Positions 29,072 through 36,950 of a stretch of 64,000 nucleotides of DNA are shown here, piece by piece (positions within the stretch are counted from its first letter, which is position 1; every line of letters starts with the position of its first letter). Below the pieces are notes generated by a model. The model was not told where the DNA came from. It was given only the letters and a program-made list of their open reading frames with translations, and ran no database searches. The position numbers were made by a program, and so were the translations under genes. Origin of the DNA: Stappia sediminis (GTDB lineage: Bacteria > Pseudomonadota > Alphaproteobacteria > Rhizobiales > Stappiaceae); contig NZ_WUMV01000008.1 in NCBI RefSeq assembly GCF_009826895.1, positions 310,001 through 374,000 on the forward strand. Reading direction: 5' to 3'.

Positions 29072-29692
29072 ATGGAACGTCTGTTGGTGCTGGTCCGTCA
29101 CGGCCAGAGCGAGTGGAACCTGAAGAACCTTTTCACCGGCTGGAAAGACCCGGACCTGACGGAACTGGGCGTCGAGGAGGCGGTTGCAGCCGGCAAGAAG
29201 CTGAAAGAGCTGAAGCTTACCTTCGACATCGCCTTTACCTCCGTCCTGAAGCGCGCGCAGCACACGCTTGATCTCATTTTGACCGAACTTGGCCAGGAGG
29301 GACTTGAAACGATCCGCGACCAGGCGCTCAACGAGCGTGACTACGGCGACCTGACCGGCATGAACAAGGACGAGGCGCGCGAGAAATTCGGCGAGGAGCA
29401 GGTGCACATCTGGCGCCGCTCCTTCGACGTGCCGCCGCCGGGCGGCGAGAGCCTGAAGATGACCGCCGAGCGCACCCTGCCCTATTATCGCAAGGAAATC
29501 CTGCCGCGCGTGCTTGCCGGCGAACGCGTCATCGTCGCCGCCCACGGCAATTCGCTGCGCTCGCTGGTCATGGACCTTGAAGGCCTCTCGCCAGAACAGA
29601 TCCTGAAGCGCGAACTGGCGACGGGCGTTCCGATCGTCTACCGCCTCACGGAAGACGGTGGCGTGGAAAGCGTGCAGGATCTCGCCGACTGA
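29072..29692 (+). CDS. gpmA: 2,3-bisphosphoglycerate-dependent phosphoglycerate mutase
   Basis: GpmA interconverts 3- and 2-phosphoglycerate in glycolysis. The 206-residue protein has the phosphohistidine motif VRHGQSEWN with His10, the [17 protein letters not shown] segment, the PPPGGESL loop, and the second catalytic His158 in AAHGNSLR. At 206 residues it is the shorter alphaproteobacterial form. GGGAG lies upstream of the ATG. Transcription ends at the bidirectional terminator that follows. Confidence 0.96.
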   Translation: MERLLVLVRHGQSEWNLKNLFTGWKDPDLTELGVEEAVAAGKKLKELKLTFDIAFTSVLKRAQHTLDLILTELGQEGLETIRDQALNERDYGDLTGMNKDEAREKFGEEQVHIWRRSFDVPPPGGESLKMTAERTLPYYRKEILPRVLAGERVIVAAHGNSLRSLVMDLEGLSPEQILKRELATGVPIVYRLTEDGGVESVQDLAD

Positions 29693-29718
29693 GGTCGCAG
29701 CCTTGCAATTCCCAAAAC

Positions 29719-29750
29719 GAAAAACGGCGGCCGACCGGCCGCCGTTCGCA
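29719..29750. terminator. Bidirectional terminator between gpmA and the adenosine kinase gene
   Basis: AACGGCGGCCG (29723-29733) pairs with CGGCCGCCGTT (29736-29746). An A-run precedes the stem, giving a T-run on the minus strand after the same hairpin, so it can stop both convergent transcripts; the plus-strand tail (TTCGCATTTC) is weaker. Confidence 0.75.
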
Positions 29751-29767
29751 TTTCGGAAAGAGAACTG

Positions 29768-30769
29768 TCAGGCGGCAAATCCGGCCTGCGTAATCAGGCC
29801 CGAAAGCGATTTTTCGGGCCGCGCGCCGACATGACTGATGACTTCCGCCGCGCAAAGACAACCGATTTCCGCACATGCGGCAAGGCCCAGATCGCGCGAC
29901 AGGCCGAACATGAAGCCTGAGGCAAAAAGATCGCCCGCACCGGTCAGATCCACCACGCTATCGACCTTCGCCGCCGGAACATGCACCGTCTCCTCCCGCG
30001 AGATGGCCATGGCGCCCTTCTCGCCGACGGTGAGAGCGGTAAGCCTGCAGTCCTCGCGCACCGCATTGATCGCGGTATCGAGATCGGCCGTTTCGTAAAG
30101 CGCCTTCAGCTCATGTTCGTTGGCGAACAGGAGGTCGACGATCCCGTCACGCATGAGAGAGATGAACTCGGACCGGTATCGGTCGACGCAGAAAGAGTCC
30201 GACAGCGTGAGGCTTACCCTGCGGCCTGCCTTATGGGCGATTTCGGAGGCATGGAGAAACGCCTTCTTCGCCGCCGGCGGATCCCACAAATAGCCTTCCA
30301 TATAGGTGATCGCGGAAGCGCGGACGTCCTCGGCGTCAATGTCCTCGGGCGAAAGCTCGACGCAGGCGCCGAGATAGGTGTTCATCGTGCGCTCGCCGTC
30401 CGGCGTGATCAGGATCATCGAACGTGCGGTCGGCGCACCGTTCTTCAGCGGCGCAGTTTCGAAATGAACGCCGGTTCCGCGCATGTCATGCCTGTAGGCA
30501 TTGCCGAGTTCGTCCTCCGCGACCTTGCCGACGTAGGCAGGCTTGCCGCCGAGCGAGGCGATGCCGGCGGCCGTATTACCCGCACTCCCTCCCGATATGC
30601 GCACCGTCTGCCCCATCTTGTCGTAGAGCCCGACCGCCGTGTCGGTGTCGATGAGCTGCATGGAGCCCTTCACCATTTCCTCGCGGCGGAGGAAATCCTC
30701 CTCGACATGGGCGAAGACGTCGCAAATGGCGTTGCCTATGCAAAGCGCGTCGTAGCGGAGTTCCGTCAT
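29768..30769 (-). CDS. Adenosine kinase (PfkB family)
   Basis: The 333-residue protein is a PfkB-family sugar kinase with the N-terminal ISGGSAGNTAAGIASLGG motif (about residues 58-75) and the C-terminal DLTGAGDLFASGFMFG motif, whose Asp is the catalytic base. The YDALCIGNAICDVFA start and overall sequence match the rhizobial proteins annotated as adenosine kinase, which salvage adenosine to AMP; ribokinase-like alternatives cannot be excluded without alignment. It is on the minus strand, convergent with gpmA, and downstream of pheA and kdsB. Confidence 0.87.
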   Translation of the reverse strand: MTELRYDALCIGNAICDVFAHVEEDFLRREEMVKGSMQLIDTDTAVGLYDKMGQTVRISGGSAGNTAAGIASLGGKPAYVGKVAEDELGNAYRHDMRGTGVHFETAPLKNGAPTARSMILITPDGERTMNTYLGACVELSPEDIDAEDVRASAITYMEGYLWDPPAAKKAFLHASEIAHKAGRRVSLTLSDSFCVDRYRSEFISLMRDGIVDLLFANEHELKALYETADLDTAINAVREDCRLTALTVGEKGAMAISREETVHVPAAKVDSVVDLTGAGDLFASGFMFGLSRDLGLAACAEIGCLCAAEVISHVGARPEKSLSGLITQAGFAA

Positions 30770-30853
30770 GAAACAGATGTTCCCCTGTTCTGGTGGTTAT
30801 CCGGTCGCGGCGGGCCATTCGCCGCCAGCCATTTGTGGCACGGTTGGCGGCGT

Positions 30854-31744
30854 TCAGCTTGCCGGGTTGGGCCGCAGGGCGCGATTGGCCTCGGGCTCGC
30901 GGATCTTTTCGCGAAACGGGCTCGCACGATAGACCCCGAGAAGCTTGAACTCAGCCGAGAAGAACTCAAGTTCCTCCAGCGCCAGCGCCACGGACCGGTC
31001 TTCCGGGTGACCCTCTACATCGGCGTAGAACATGGATGCGAAGAACTGGCCTTCGAGCTGGTAGGATTCCAGCTTGGTCATGTTCACGCCGTTGGTCGCA
31101 AATCCGCCGAGCGCCTTGTAAAGCGCCGCCGGCACGTTGCGGACCCGGAATATGAACGTCGTGATGACGGGCTGGCCGTTGTTTGCCGCCGTCAGCTTTT
31201 CCCGCGACAGGATCAGGAAGCGGGTCGTGTTGTGGGCCTCGTCCTCCACATTCCTGCGCAGAATGTCAAGGCCGTAGACCTCGGCCGCCATTTCCGGCGC
31301 AAGCGCGGCGGCGCTCATGTCCCCACGCTCGGCGATCTGGCGGGCCGACCCGGCGGTATCCGCACCGATGACCGGGGCAAGCCCGAGTTCGCGGATGATC
31401 TTGCGGCATTGGCCAAGCGCCATGACGTGGCTTTGCACCGTCTTGAGCCCTTCGAGCGTCGCGCCCTTGGGTGCTACGAGCTGAAAGCGGATCGGCAGGA
31501 AGAACTCGCCGATGATATGGAGCGAGGAACGCGGAAGCAGGTGATGGATATCCGCCACCCGGCCCGCAACGGAGTTTTCGACCGGAATCATCCCAAGGTC
31601 CGCTTCGCCATTTTCAAGCGCCTGGAAGCAATCCTCGAATGTCGCGCAAGGAATGGCCTCGTAATCCGGATAGACGTTGCGGCAGGCCATATGCGAATTG
31701 GCGCCCACCTCTCCCTGAAACACGATCTTCTTCTGGTCCGACAT
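30854..31744 (-). CDS. pheA: Prephenate dehydratase
   Basis: The enzyme converts prephenate to phenylpyruvate in phenylalanine synthesis. The 296-residue protein is monofunctional: a PDT domain beginning KIVFQGEVGANSHMAC and ending with the catalytic NTTRFLIL motif, followed by a regulatory ACT domain with the TKLESYQLEGQFF phenylalanine-binding loop. No chorismate mutase domain is present. It lies 47 bases downstream of kdsB on the minus strand, and the pair is conserved in Rhizobiales. Confidence 0.96.
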   Translation of the reverse strand: MSDQKKIVFQGEVGANSHMACRNVYPDYEAIPCATFEDCFQALENGEADLGMIPVENSVAGRVADIHHLLPRSSLHIIGEFFLPIRFQLVAPKGATLEGLKTVQSHVMALGQCRKIIRELGLAPVIGADTAGSARQIAERGDMSAAALAPEMAAEVYGLDILRRNVEDEAHNTTRFLILSREKLTAANNGQPVITTFIFRVRNVPAALYKALGGFATNGVNMTKLESYQLEGQFFASMFYADVEGHPEDRSVALALEELEFFSAEFKLLGVYRASPFREKIREPEANRALRPNPAS

Positions 31745-31791
31745 TGATTCCGCTTCTTCCGATTTGCGTTGAAAACTGGTTCGAGACGCGC

Positions 31792-32526
31792 TTACGCCGC
31801 CCCGGTCATTGCCCGCCGGGCGCGCTCCAGGTCATCGGGCGTGTTGACGTCCATCGGCGCGCTGTCGATCAGGCTGACGTCGATACGCATGCCGGCTTCC
31901 AGCGCGCGAAGCTGCTCCAGCTTCTCCCGCCGCTCAAGCGGCGATGGCGGCAACGCGACGAAACGCTCAAGCGCTGCCCTGCGATAGGCATAGACGCCGA
32001 TGTGCCAGTAAAGAGGTCCGTCGCCGGTGGGCGCCGTCGCACGCGTGAAATAAAGCGCGCGGTGGCGCCGGCCCTCGACCGGAGTAACGACAGCCTTCAC
32101 GAAACTCGGGTCATGGCGCCCGTGATCCGGCATCACGGTCATGATGGTCCCGATATCCACATCCGGATCGGACAATGGCTCGAAAGCCGCGCGCGCCGCG
32201 TCCGGCTCGATCATCGGCACGTCGCCCTGAAGGTTCAGCACCACATCGTAGCGCCTTTCGGGGTCGACAAGCTGCAGAGCCTCGTGCAGACGGTCGGATC
32301 CGGACTCGTGATCTGCCCGCGTCAAAACCGCGCACCCGCCGGCGGCTTCCACCGCCTGCTTGATGCGTTCGTCGTCGCAGGCCACCACGACGGGACCGAT
32401 TTGCGCGGCTTCCGCATGGCGAACCACATGCGCGATCATCGGCAGACCGGCTATTTCCGCTAGGGGTTTTTCCGGAAGGCGGGTCGATGCCATGCGGCTC
32501 GGGATCAGGACGATGGCGTCGCTCAC
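31792..32526 (-). CDS. kdsB: 3-deoxy-manno-octulosonate cytidylyltransferase
   Basis: KdsB activates Kdo as CMP-Kdo for lipopolysaccharide inner core synthesis. The 244-residue protein has the nucleotide-binding N-terminus IPSRMASTRLPEKPL (residues 8-22) and the LNLQGDVPMIEP metal-binding motif near residue 98, then HIGVYAYRR. It is the first gene of a probable kdsB-pheA-adenosine kinase minus-strand unit and diverges from the cytochrome c gene. Confidence 0.95.
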   Translation of the reverse strand: MSDAIVLIPSRMASTRLPEKPLAEIAGLPMIAHVVRHAEAAQIGPVVVACDDERIKQAVEAAGGCAVLTRADHESGSDRLHEALQLVDPERRYDVVLNLQGDVPMIEPDAARAAFEPLSDPDVDIGTIMTVMPDHGRHDPSFVKAVVTPVEGRRHRALYFTRATAPTGDGPLYWHIGVYAYRRAALERFVALPPSPLERREKLEQLRALEAGMRIDVSLIDSAPMDVNTPDDLERARRAMTGAA

Positions 32527-32592
32527 GGCATACTCCGGACCAAAGCCGCGACAAAGCGGGCTGAAAGAATGAAAAGTCTCATGGATTGCCCT

Positions 32593-32618
32593 TTTATACC
32601 TATGGACACGGGCGTCAA
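32593..32618 (-). promoter_or_regulatory. Candidate kdsB promoter
   Basis: On the minus strand TTGACG (32618-32613) is followed after 14 bp by TATAAA (32598-32593), or after 16 bp by TAAAAG. The boxes are good but the spacing is short, so this is tentative. Confidence 0.35.
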
Positions 32619-32646
32619 AAAATTTGTAGGTTCCGGCGACTTTTCG

Positions 32647-32675
32647 TTGACGCGACGTTTACCGGCGGAATAACC
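32647..32675 (+). promoter_or_regulatory. Candidate cytochrome c promoter
   Basis: TTGACG (32647-32652) and ATAACC (32670-32675) are 17 bp apart, upstream of the cytochrome gene and divergent from the kdsB candidate. The -10 box is weak. Confidence 0.35.
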
Positions 32676-32719
32676 CGTAGTCGCGCGTATGCGCTTATCA
32701 CAAGTTGGAGCCAGGCAGG

Positions 32720-33274
32720 ATGGATTCCTTCGAGCTGAACAAGATCGCCGGCGCGGTTTTGCTTTCCCTTCTGGTCGTCATGGGGCTGGGTGTCGTCTCG
32801 GACCTGATTTTCGAAACGAACCCGCCGGAAATCCCGGGCTACGAAATCGCCGTGGCTACGGACCATGAAGGCGGGGAAGCTCAGGCAAGTGCCGAGCCGG
32901 ATGTCGTGCCGATCGGCACTCGCCTGGTCGAGGCAAGTGCGGAAAGCGGCGAGAAGGCCGCCAAGAAGTGCGCCGCCTGCCATTCATTCGAACAGGGCGG
33001 GCCGAACAAGGTGGGTCCGGCGCTCTGGGGCGTCGTGGGCCGCGCGCCCGGCTCTCACGAAGGCTTCGGCTATTCCGGCGGCATGAGCGAATTCGCAAGC
33101 TCGCACGACGCCTGGTCCTACGAAGAGCTGGATCATTTCCTGACCAATCCGCGTGGCTACATCGACGGAACGACGATGTCGTTTGCCGGCATCAAGAAGC
33201 CGGCCGAACGCGCCGACGTGATCGCCTACCTGCGGTCGCTTTCGGAAAATCCGGAGCCGCTGCCGACTGAGTAG
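32720..33274 (+). CDS. Membrane-anchored class I cytochrome c (CycM-like)
   Basis: The 184-residue protein has an uncleaved N-terminal membrane anchor (AGAVLLSLLVVMGLGVVSDL, about residues 11-30), an acidic/Ala-rich linker, and a cytochrome c domain with haem motif CAACH at residues 84-88. The distal Met ligand is expected in GTTMSFAG and a KVGPALWGVVGR segment is typical of mitochondrial-like cytochromes c. Such CycM proteins carry electrons from the bc1 complex to aa3 oxidase in Rhizobiales. The ATG at 32720 follows GGAGCCAGGCAGG; a TTG at 32705 is less likely. Confidence 0.93.
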   Translation: MDSFELNKIAGAVLLSLLVVMGLGVVSDLIFETNPPEIPGYEIAVATDHEGGEAQASAEPDVVPIGTRLVEASAESGEKAAKKCAACHSFEQGGPNKVGPALWGVVGRAPGSHEGFGYSGGMSEFASSHDAWSYEELDHFLTNPRGYIDGTTMSFAGIKKPAERADVIAYLRSLSENPEPLPTE

Positions 33275-33304
33275 CGTGGACGGATGCAAGATCCCGCAAA
33301 GTTG

Positions 33305-33346
33305 CCTTAAAGTCACAGGGAGCAATATTCCCCTGTGACTTCAAGG
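33305..33346 (+). repeat. Strong inverted repeat after the cytochrome c gene
   Basis: AAGTCACAGGG (33310-33320) pairs perfectly with CCCTGTGACTT (33331-33341), and after one A/C mismatch CCTT (33305-33308) pairs with AAGG (33343-33346), giving 15 pairs around a 10-base loop. No T-run follows, so it is not by itself an intrinsic terminator. Confidence 0.75.
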
Positions 33347-33349
33347 ATT

Positions 33350-33377
33350 TGCGGAAGAAAGGTATCGACTTTCCGCA
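33350..33377 (+). repeat. Second hairpin after the cytochrome c gene
   Basis: TGCGGAA (33350-33356) can pair with TTCCGCA (33371-33377); alternatively GAAAG (33357-33361) pairs with CTTTC (33369-33373). It lies between the large inverted repeat and the canonical terminator. Confidence 0.5.
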
Positions 33378-33386
33378 CGACGTGTT

Positions 33387-33412
33387 AAGCCGGGCATAGC
33401 CCGGCTTTTTTT
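33387..33412 (+). terminator. Intrinsic terminator
   Basis: AAGCCGGGC (33387-33395) pairs with GCCCGGCTT (33399-33407) over an ATA loop, followed by a T-run to 33412. It ends the cytochrome transcript or a small RNA made from the hairpin region. Confidence 0.9.
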
Positions 33413-33484
33413 GTTTTTAGCAATGCGTAAGTTTCAAGTCGTATTTACGTAAGGATAGGTATTTTATCGTGGGGGCCGAATTTC

Positions 33485-34894
33485 ATGCATGGGACGATAA
33501 TGTCGCTTGAGGGCGGACCGCCGGTTGGCGGCGCGCGGCGGCGCGGCATGCTGGCGGCGGGCGTCGCCGGCATCATCGTTCTTTTCGCCGGCATCCTGCT
33601 TACCGAACTCATTGCGAATCTGATGAACGACGCCGCGCGGGAACGCCTTCAGGCCACGGCGCTTTCGCGCCTTGCCGAGGCTCGCGCGAAGCTTGAAGGC
33701 GAAATCAACGCAACGCTTTACATCGGCCAGGGGCTCGTCAGCTATGCCGCGACGCGGCCCGGCCTTTCTCAGGAGGAGTTTCAGCGGTTTGCGGAGCAGA
33801 CCGTATCCATCGGCCGCAATGTGCGAAGCGTGGCGATCGCGCCCGACAACGTCATCGCCTATGTCTACCCCCTGGCGAGCAATGAACGCGCACTCGGGTT
33901 CGACTACCGCGAAAGCGCCGATCAATGGCCGGCGGTAAAACGCGTAATGGACGAACGCGCCACCATTATCGCAGGCCCCGTCGACCTTGTGCAGGGAGGC
34001 AGGGCGCTTATCGCCCGAACGCCGATATATCGCCCGGGACTGGATAGCGACCCCCAGGCCGAGCCGGGATATTGGGGCGTCGCCTCGGTCGTCATCAACA
34101 TGGAGGGCCTGTTTGCCGATGCCGGCATCCTGCCCAAGACGGGCGGCTATGAATTCGCCATGCGAGGCGCGGATGGCAAGGGAGCCGACGGTGACCCTAT
34201 AATGGGAGACCCTGCCCTGTTCGAAAATGACGCCGTCACCCTGCCCGTGTCATTGCCGCACGGGAGTTGGGAACTGGCGGCACGCCCGGCTGGCGGCTGG
34301 TATGTCGACAAGACCGGGATCCACGCCGCACGGGGCATCGGCTACGGGATTTCGCTGCTGATCGCCGTCTTGAGCGGGCTCGTCGTGTCGGCCCATCAAC
34401 GCGCGCGCGCGATGGCGCTGCACGATCCCTTGACCGGCCTGCCGAACCGCCGCCTGCTGGAGGACCGGCTAAGCCAGCTCGCCGCGCTTTGCGAGCGGAC
34501 CGACCTCGGCTTTCTCGTGCTCTATCTCGATCTCAATGGCTTCAAGCCGATCAATGATGCCTACGGCCACGCCGTGGGCGACGCGCTCTTGCAGGAAATC
34601 GGCCGGCGCATCACCGACGCAACCCGCAGATCCGACACGGTCGCTCGGATCGGGGGCGATGAATTCGTCATCATCGTACCGGGAGCGGGCGGAGAACAGA
34701 CGGCGCGGCATCTGGCTGGCCGCCTGCGCCAGCGCGTGAGCGAGCCGCTGATCATCGGCGAGCGTTCCATTACGATTGAGGTGAGCATTGGCTGGGCGGC
34801 CTTTCCCACCGATTCCTCATCGGTCGACGATCTTCTCGCACTCGCCGACAGGCGCATGTACAGCGCAAAGAAAAGCGCTTCCGCTTCGTCCTGA
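33485..34894 (+). CDS. CHASE-domain membrane diguanylate cyclase
   Basis: The 469-residue protein has a membrane helix at about residues 22-42, a periplasmic CHASE sensor domain (about 50-270), a second membrane helix near 278-300 (GYGISLLIAVLSGLVVSAH), and a GGDEF domain beginning DPLTGLPNRRLLEDRL. The catalytic RIGGDEF at about residues 387-393 is intact, so synthesis of cyclic di-GMP is expected; no EAL domain is present. The ligand of the CHASE domain is unknown. The ATG at 33485 has GGGGG eight bases upstream; an ATG at 33500 is a possible alternative. Confidence 0.92.
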   Translation: MHGTIMSLEGGPPVGGARRRGMLAAGVAGIIVLFAGILLTELIANLMNDAARERLQATALSRLAEARAKLEGEINATLYIGQGLVSYAATRPGLSQEEFQRFAEQTVSIGRNVRSVAIAPDNVIAYVYPLASNERALGFDYRESADQWPAVKRVMDERATIIAGPVDLVQGGRALIARTPIYRPGLDSDPQAEPGYWGVASVVINMEGLFADAGILPKTGGYEFAMRGADGKGADGDPIMGDPALFENDAVTLPVSLPHGSWELAARPAGGWYVDKTGIHAARGIGYGISLLIAVLSGLVVSAHQRARAMALHDPLTGLPNRRLLEDRLSQLAALCERTDLGFLVLYLDLNGFKPINDAYGHAVGDALLQEIGRRITDATRRSDTVARIGGDEFVIIVPGAGGEQTARHLAGRLRQRVSEPLIIGERSITIEVSIGWAAFPTDSSSVDDLLALADRRMYSAKKSASASS

Positions 34895-35063
34895 TAGGCA
34901 GGGCACCCTTGCCGGAATGCGATTAAACTTTTGTCATTAATCGTTTCTAAGGTGTCGAAGCGCGGTTCGAGCCCCTAATATATCGAAACTGACGATTTGC
35001 CCGTTCGCGCCTCCCGCCCGGAGTGCGCCTGACGCCAGCGAACCGAGGGGACCGAAAATAATC

Positions 35064-36950
35064 ATGCCGAGCTTTGCAAGGTTTCGACGCAACGCCGCAA
35101 CGACACTTGCCTGCGTGCTGCCGGCGCTCTTCCTGATCGGCGCAAGCTCGACGCTGCACGAGGCGCGCGCAGCGGAACCTGAATGGAAACATGCATCGGC
35201 CCTGACTGGCGATCCCAAATATCCGCCCGAGTTCGAACATTTCGGCTATGTAAATCCCGATGCGCCAAAAGGCGGCATCGTCAGGCTGTCCGACGTTGGC
35301 GGCTTCGACAGCTTCAATCCGGTCCTGCCACGCGGCAACCCGGCGATCGGCCTTGGCCTTATCTACGATTCGCTGACCGAATCCGCGCTCGACGAGCTGG
35401 ATATCAGCGCCGCCTACGGGCTGATCGCCGAAGCGGTGCGCTATCCGGAAGACTTTTCCTGGGTGGAGTACAGGCTGAATCCGGACGCGCGCTGGCACGA
35501 CGGCGAGCCCATCACCGTCGATGACGTGATCTGGAGTTTCGAAAAGATCACCGAGGTCAATCCCAGCCAGAAATTCTACTATCGTCATGTGACCGGCGCG
35601 CAGAAGGTGGGGGACAGAACGGTTCGCTTCACCTTCGATGGGCCCGGAAACCGGGAATTGCCTCACATCGTCGGCCAGCTTCTCGTGCTTCCCAAACACT
35701 GGTGGGAAGGCACGGATAAAAACGGCAATCAGCGCTCGATCGAGTCTGGAACGCTGGAACCGCCGCTCGGTTCAGGCCCTTACCGCATCAGGAATTTCGA
35801 GCCGAACCGCTTCGTCGAATACGAGCGGGTGCCCGATTATTGGGCCGCGAACCACCCCGTTCGCGTGGGTACGTATAATTTCGACAGGATCCGCTACGAC
35901 ACGTTCCGCGATTCAACGGTACTGCTGGAGGCTTTCAAGGGCGATCAGTACGATTTTCGGGCCGAGAACAGCGCCAAGAACTGGGCCACCGGTTACGACT
36001 TTCCAGCCGTCAAGGACGGTCGCGTAATCCTTGAGAAGTTCCCCGACAAGGCGAGTGGCGTCATGCAGGCCTTCGTCCCGAACCTCAGGCGGGAGAAATT
36101 CTCCGACGAGCGGGTGCGCCGGGCGTTGAATCTCGCCTACGACTTCGAATCGGCCAACAAGACGACCTTCTTCGGCCAATACAAGCGCGTCGGCTCTTAC
36201 TTCGCCGGCACCGAGCTCGCCTCCTCCGGCCTGCCCGAGGGCAAGGAACTGGAGATCCTGGAGAGCGTGCGCGACAAGATCCCGCCGGAAGTTTTCACCG
36301 AGCCTTACGAAAACCCCGTCAACGGCGACCCGCAAAAGCTGCGCGAAAACCTGCGCATGGCGCTGGAGCTTCTGCAGGAGGCGGGCTGGAAGCTCGACGG
36401 GCGCAGGCTCGTCAACGCCGCGGGCGAGCAATTCGAGATCGAATTCCTGTCGAACGATCCCAATTCCGAGCGGCTCGTGCTGCCCTACGCCCGCAACCTG
36501 CAGCGCCTCGGCATCAAGCTCAACCTCAGGGTCATCGACACGCCGCAATACATCAACCGCATCCGCGACCGTGACTTCGACATGATCACCTCGCTCTGGC
36601 CGCAGTCGCTGTCGCCGGGTAACGAGCAGCTGGACTTCTGGGGATCCGAAGCCGCCGACCAGGCACAGTCGCGCAACTATGCCGGCATCAAGGACGAAGG
36701 CGTAGACGCCCTGATTCGGAAAGTGATCTTCGCCAGTGACCGGGACGAACTCGTGGCCGCGACCAGAGCGCTGGATCGCGTCCTCCTGCACCACAATTTC
36801 GTCGTGCCGCAGTTCTATCTCGATGTCGACCGCACCGCCCGCTGGGACCGGTTCGGCCATCCGGACAACATTCCGGAATTCACCCACGGCTTCCCCACGA
36901 TCTGGTGGTGGGACGAGGAAAAGGCCGCGCGTGTGGAGCAAAAGAAGTGA
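35064..36950 (+). CDS. Peptide ABC transporter substrate-binding protein (YejA-like), Sec-exported
   Basis: This 628-residue periplasmic binding protein belongs to SBP family 5 (oligopeptide/microcin C type, YejA). It has a Sec signal peptide of about 35 residues ending in HEARA-AE, then KYPPEFEHFGYVNPDAPKGG, which is a YejA hallmark, and the family motif WHDGEPITVDDVIWSFEKI. It is the first gene of the yejA-yejA-yejB-yejE-yejF operon; its stop (TGA) overlaps the ATG of the second binding protein by one base. The ligand is unknown; YejA homologues bind peptides and import peptide antibiotics. Confidence 0.93.
   Translation: MPSFARFRRNAATTLACVLPALFLIGASSTLHEARAAEPEWKHASALTGDPKYPPEFEHFGYVNPDAPKGGIVRLSDVGGFDSFNPVLPRGNPAIGLGLIYDSLTESALDELDISAAYGLIAEAVRYPEDFSWVEYRLNPDARWHDGEPITVDDVIWSFEKITEVNPSQKFYYRHVTGAQKVGDRTVRFTFDGPGNRELPHIVGQLLVLPKHWWEGTDKNGNQRSIESGTLEPPLGSGPYRIRNFEPNRFVEYERVPDYWAANHPVRVGTYNFDRIRYDTFRDSTVLLEAFKGDQYDFRAENSAKNWATGYDFPAVKDGRVILEKFPDKASGVMQAFVPNLRREKFSDERVRRALNLAYDFESANKTTFFGQYKRVGSYFAGTELASSGLPEGKELEILESVRDKIPPEVFTEPYENPVNGDPQKLRENLRMALELLQEAGWKLDGRRLVNAAGEQFEIEFLSNDPNSERLVLPYARNLQRLGIKLNLRVIDTPQYINRIRDRDFDMITSLWPQSLSPGNEQLDFWGSEAADQAQSRNYAGIKDEGVDALIRKVIFASDRDELVAATRALDRVLLHHNFVVPQFYLDVDRTARWDRFGHPDNIPEFTHGFPTIWWWDEEKAARVEQKK

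Noticed and set aside
29981-31747. 588-codon plus-strand frame over adenosine kinase and pheA
   Set aside because: It spans two well-supported minus-strand genes and their spacer and has no domain of its own.
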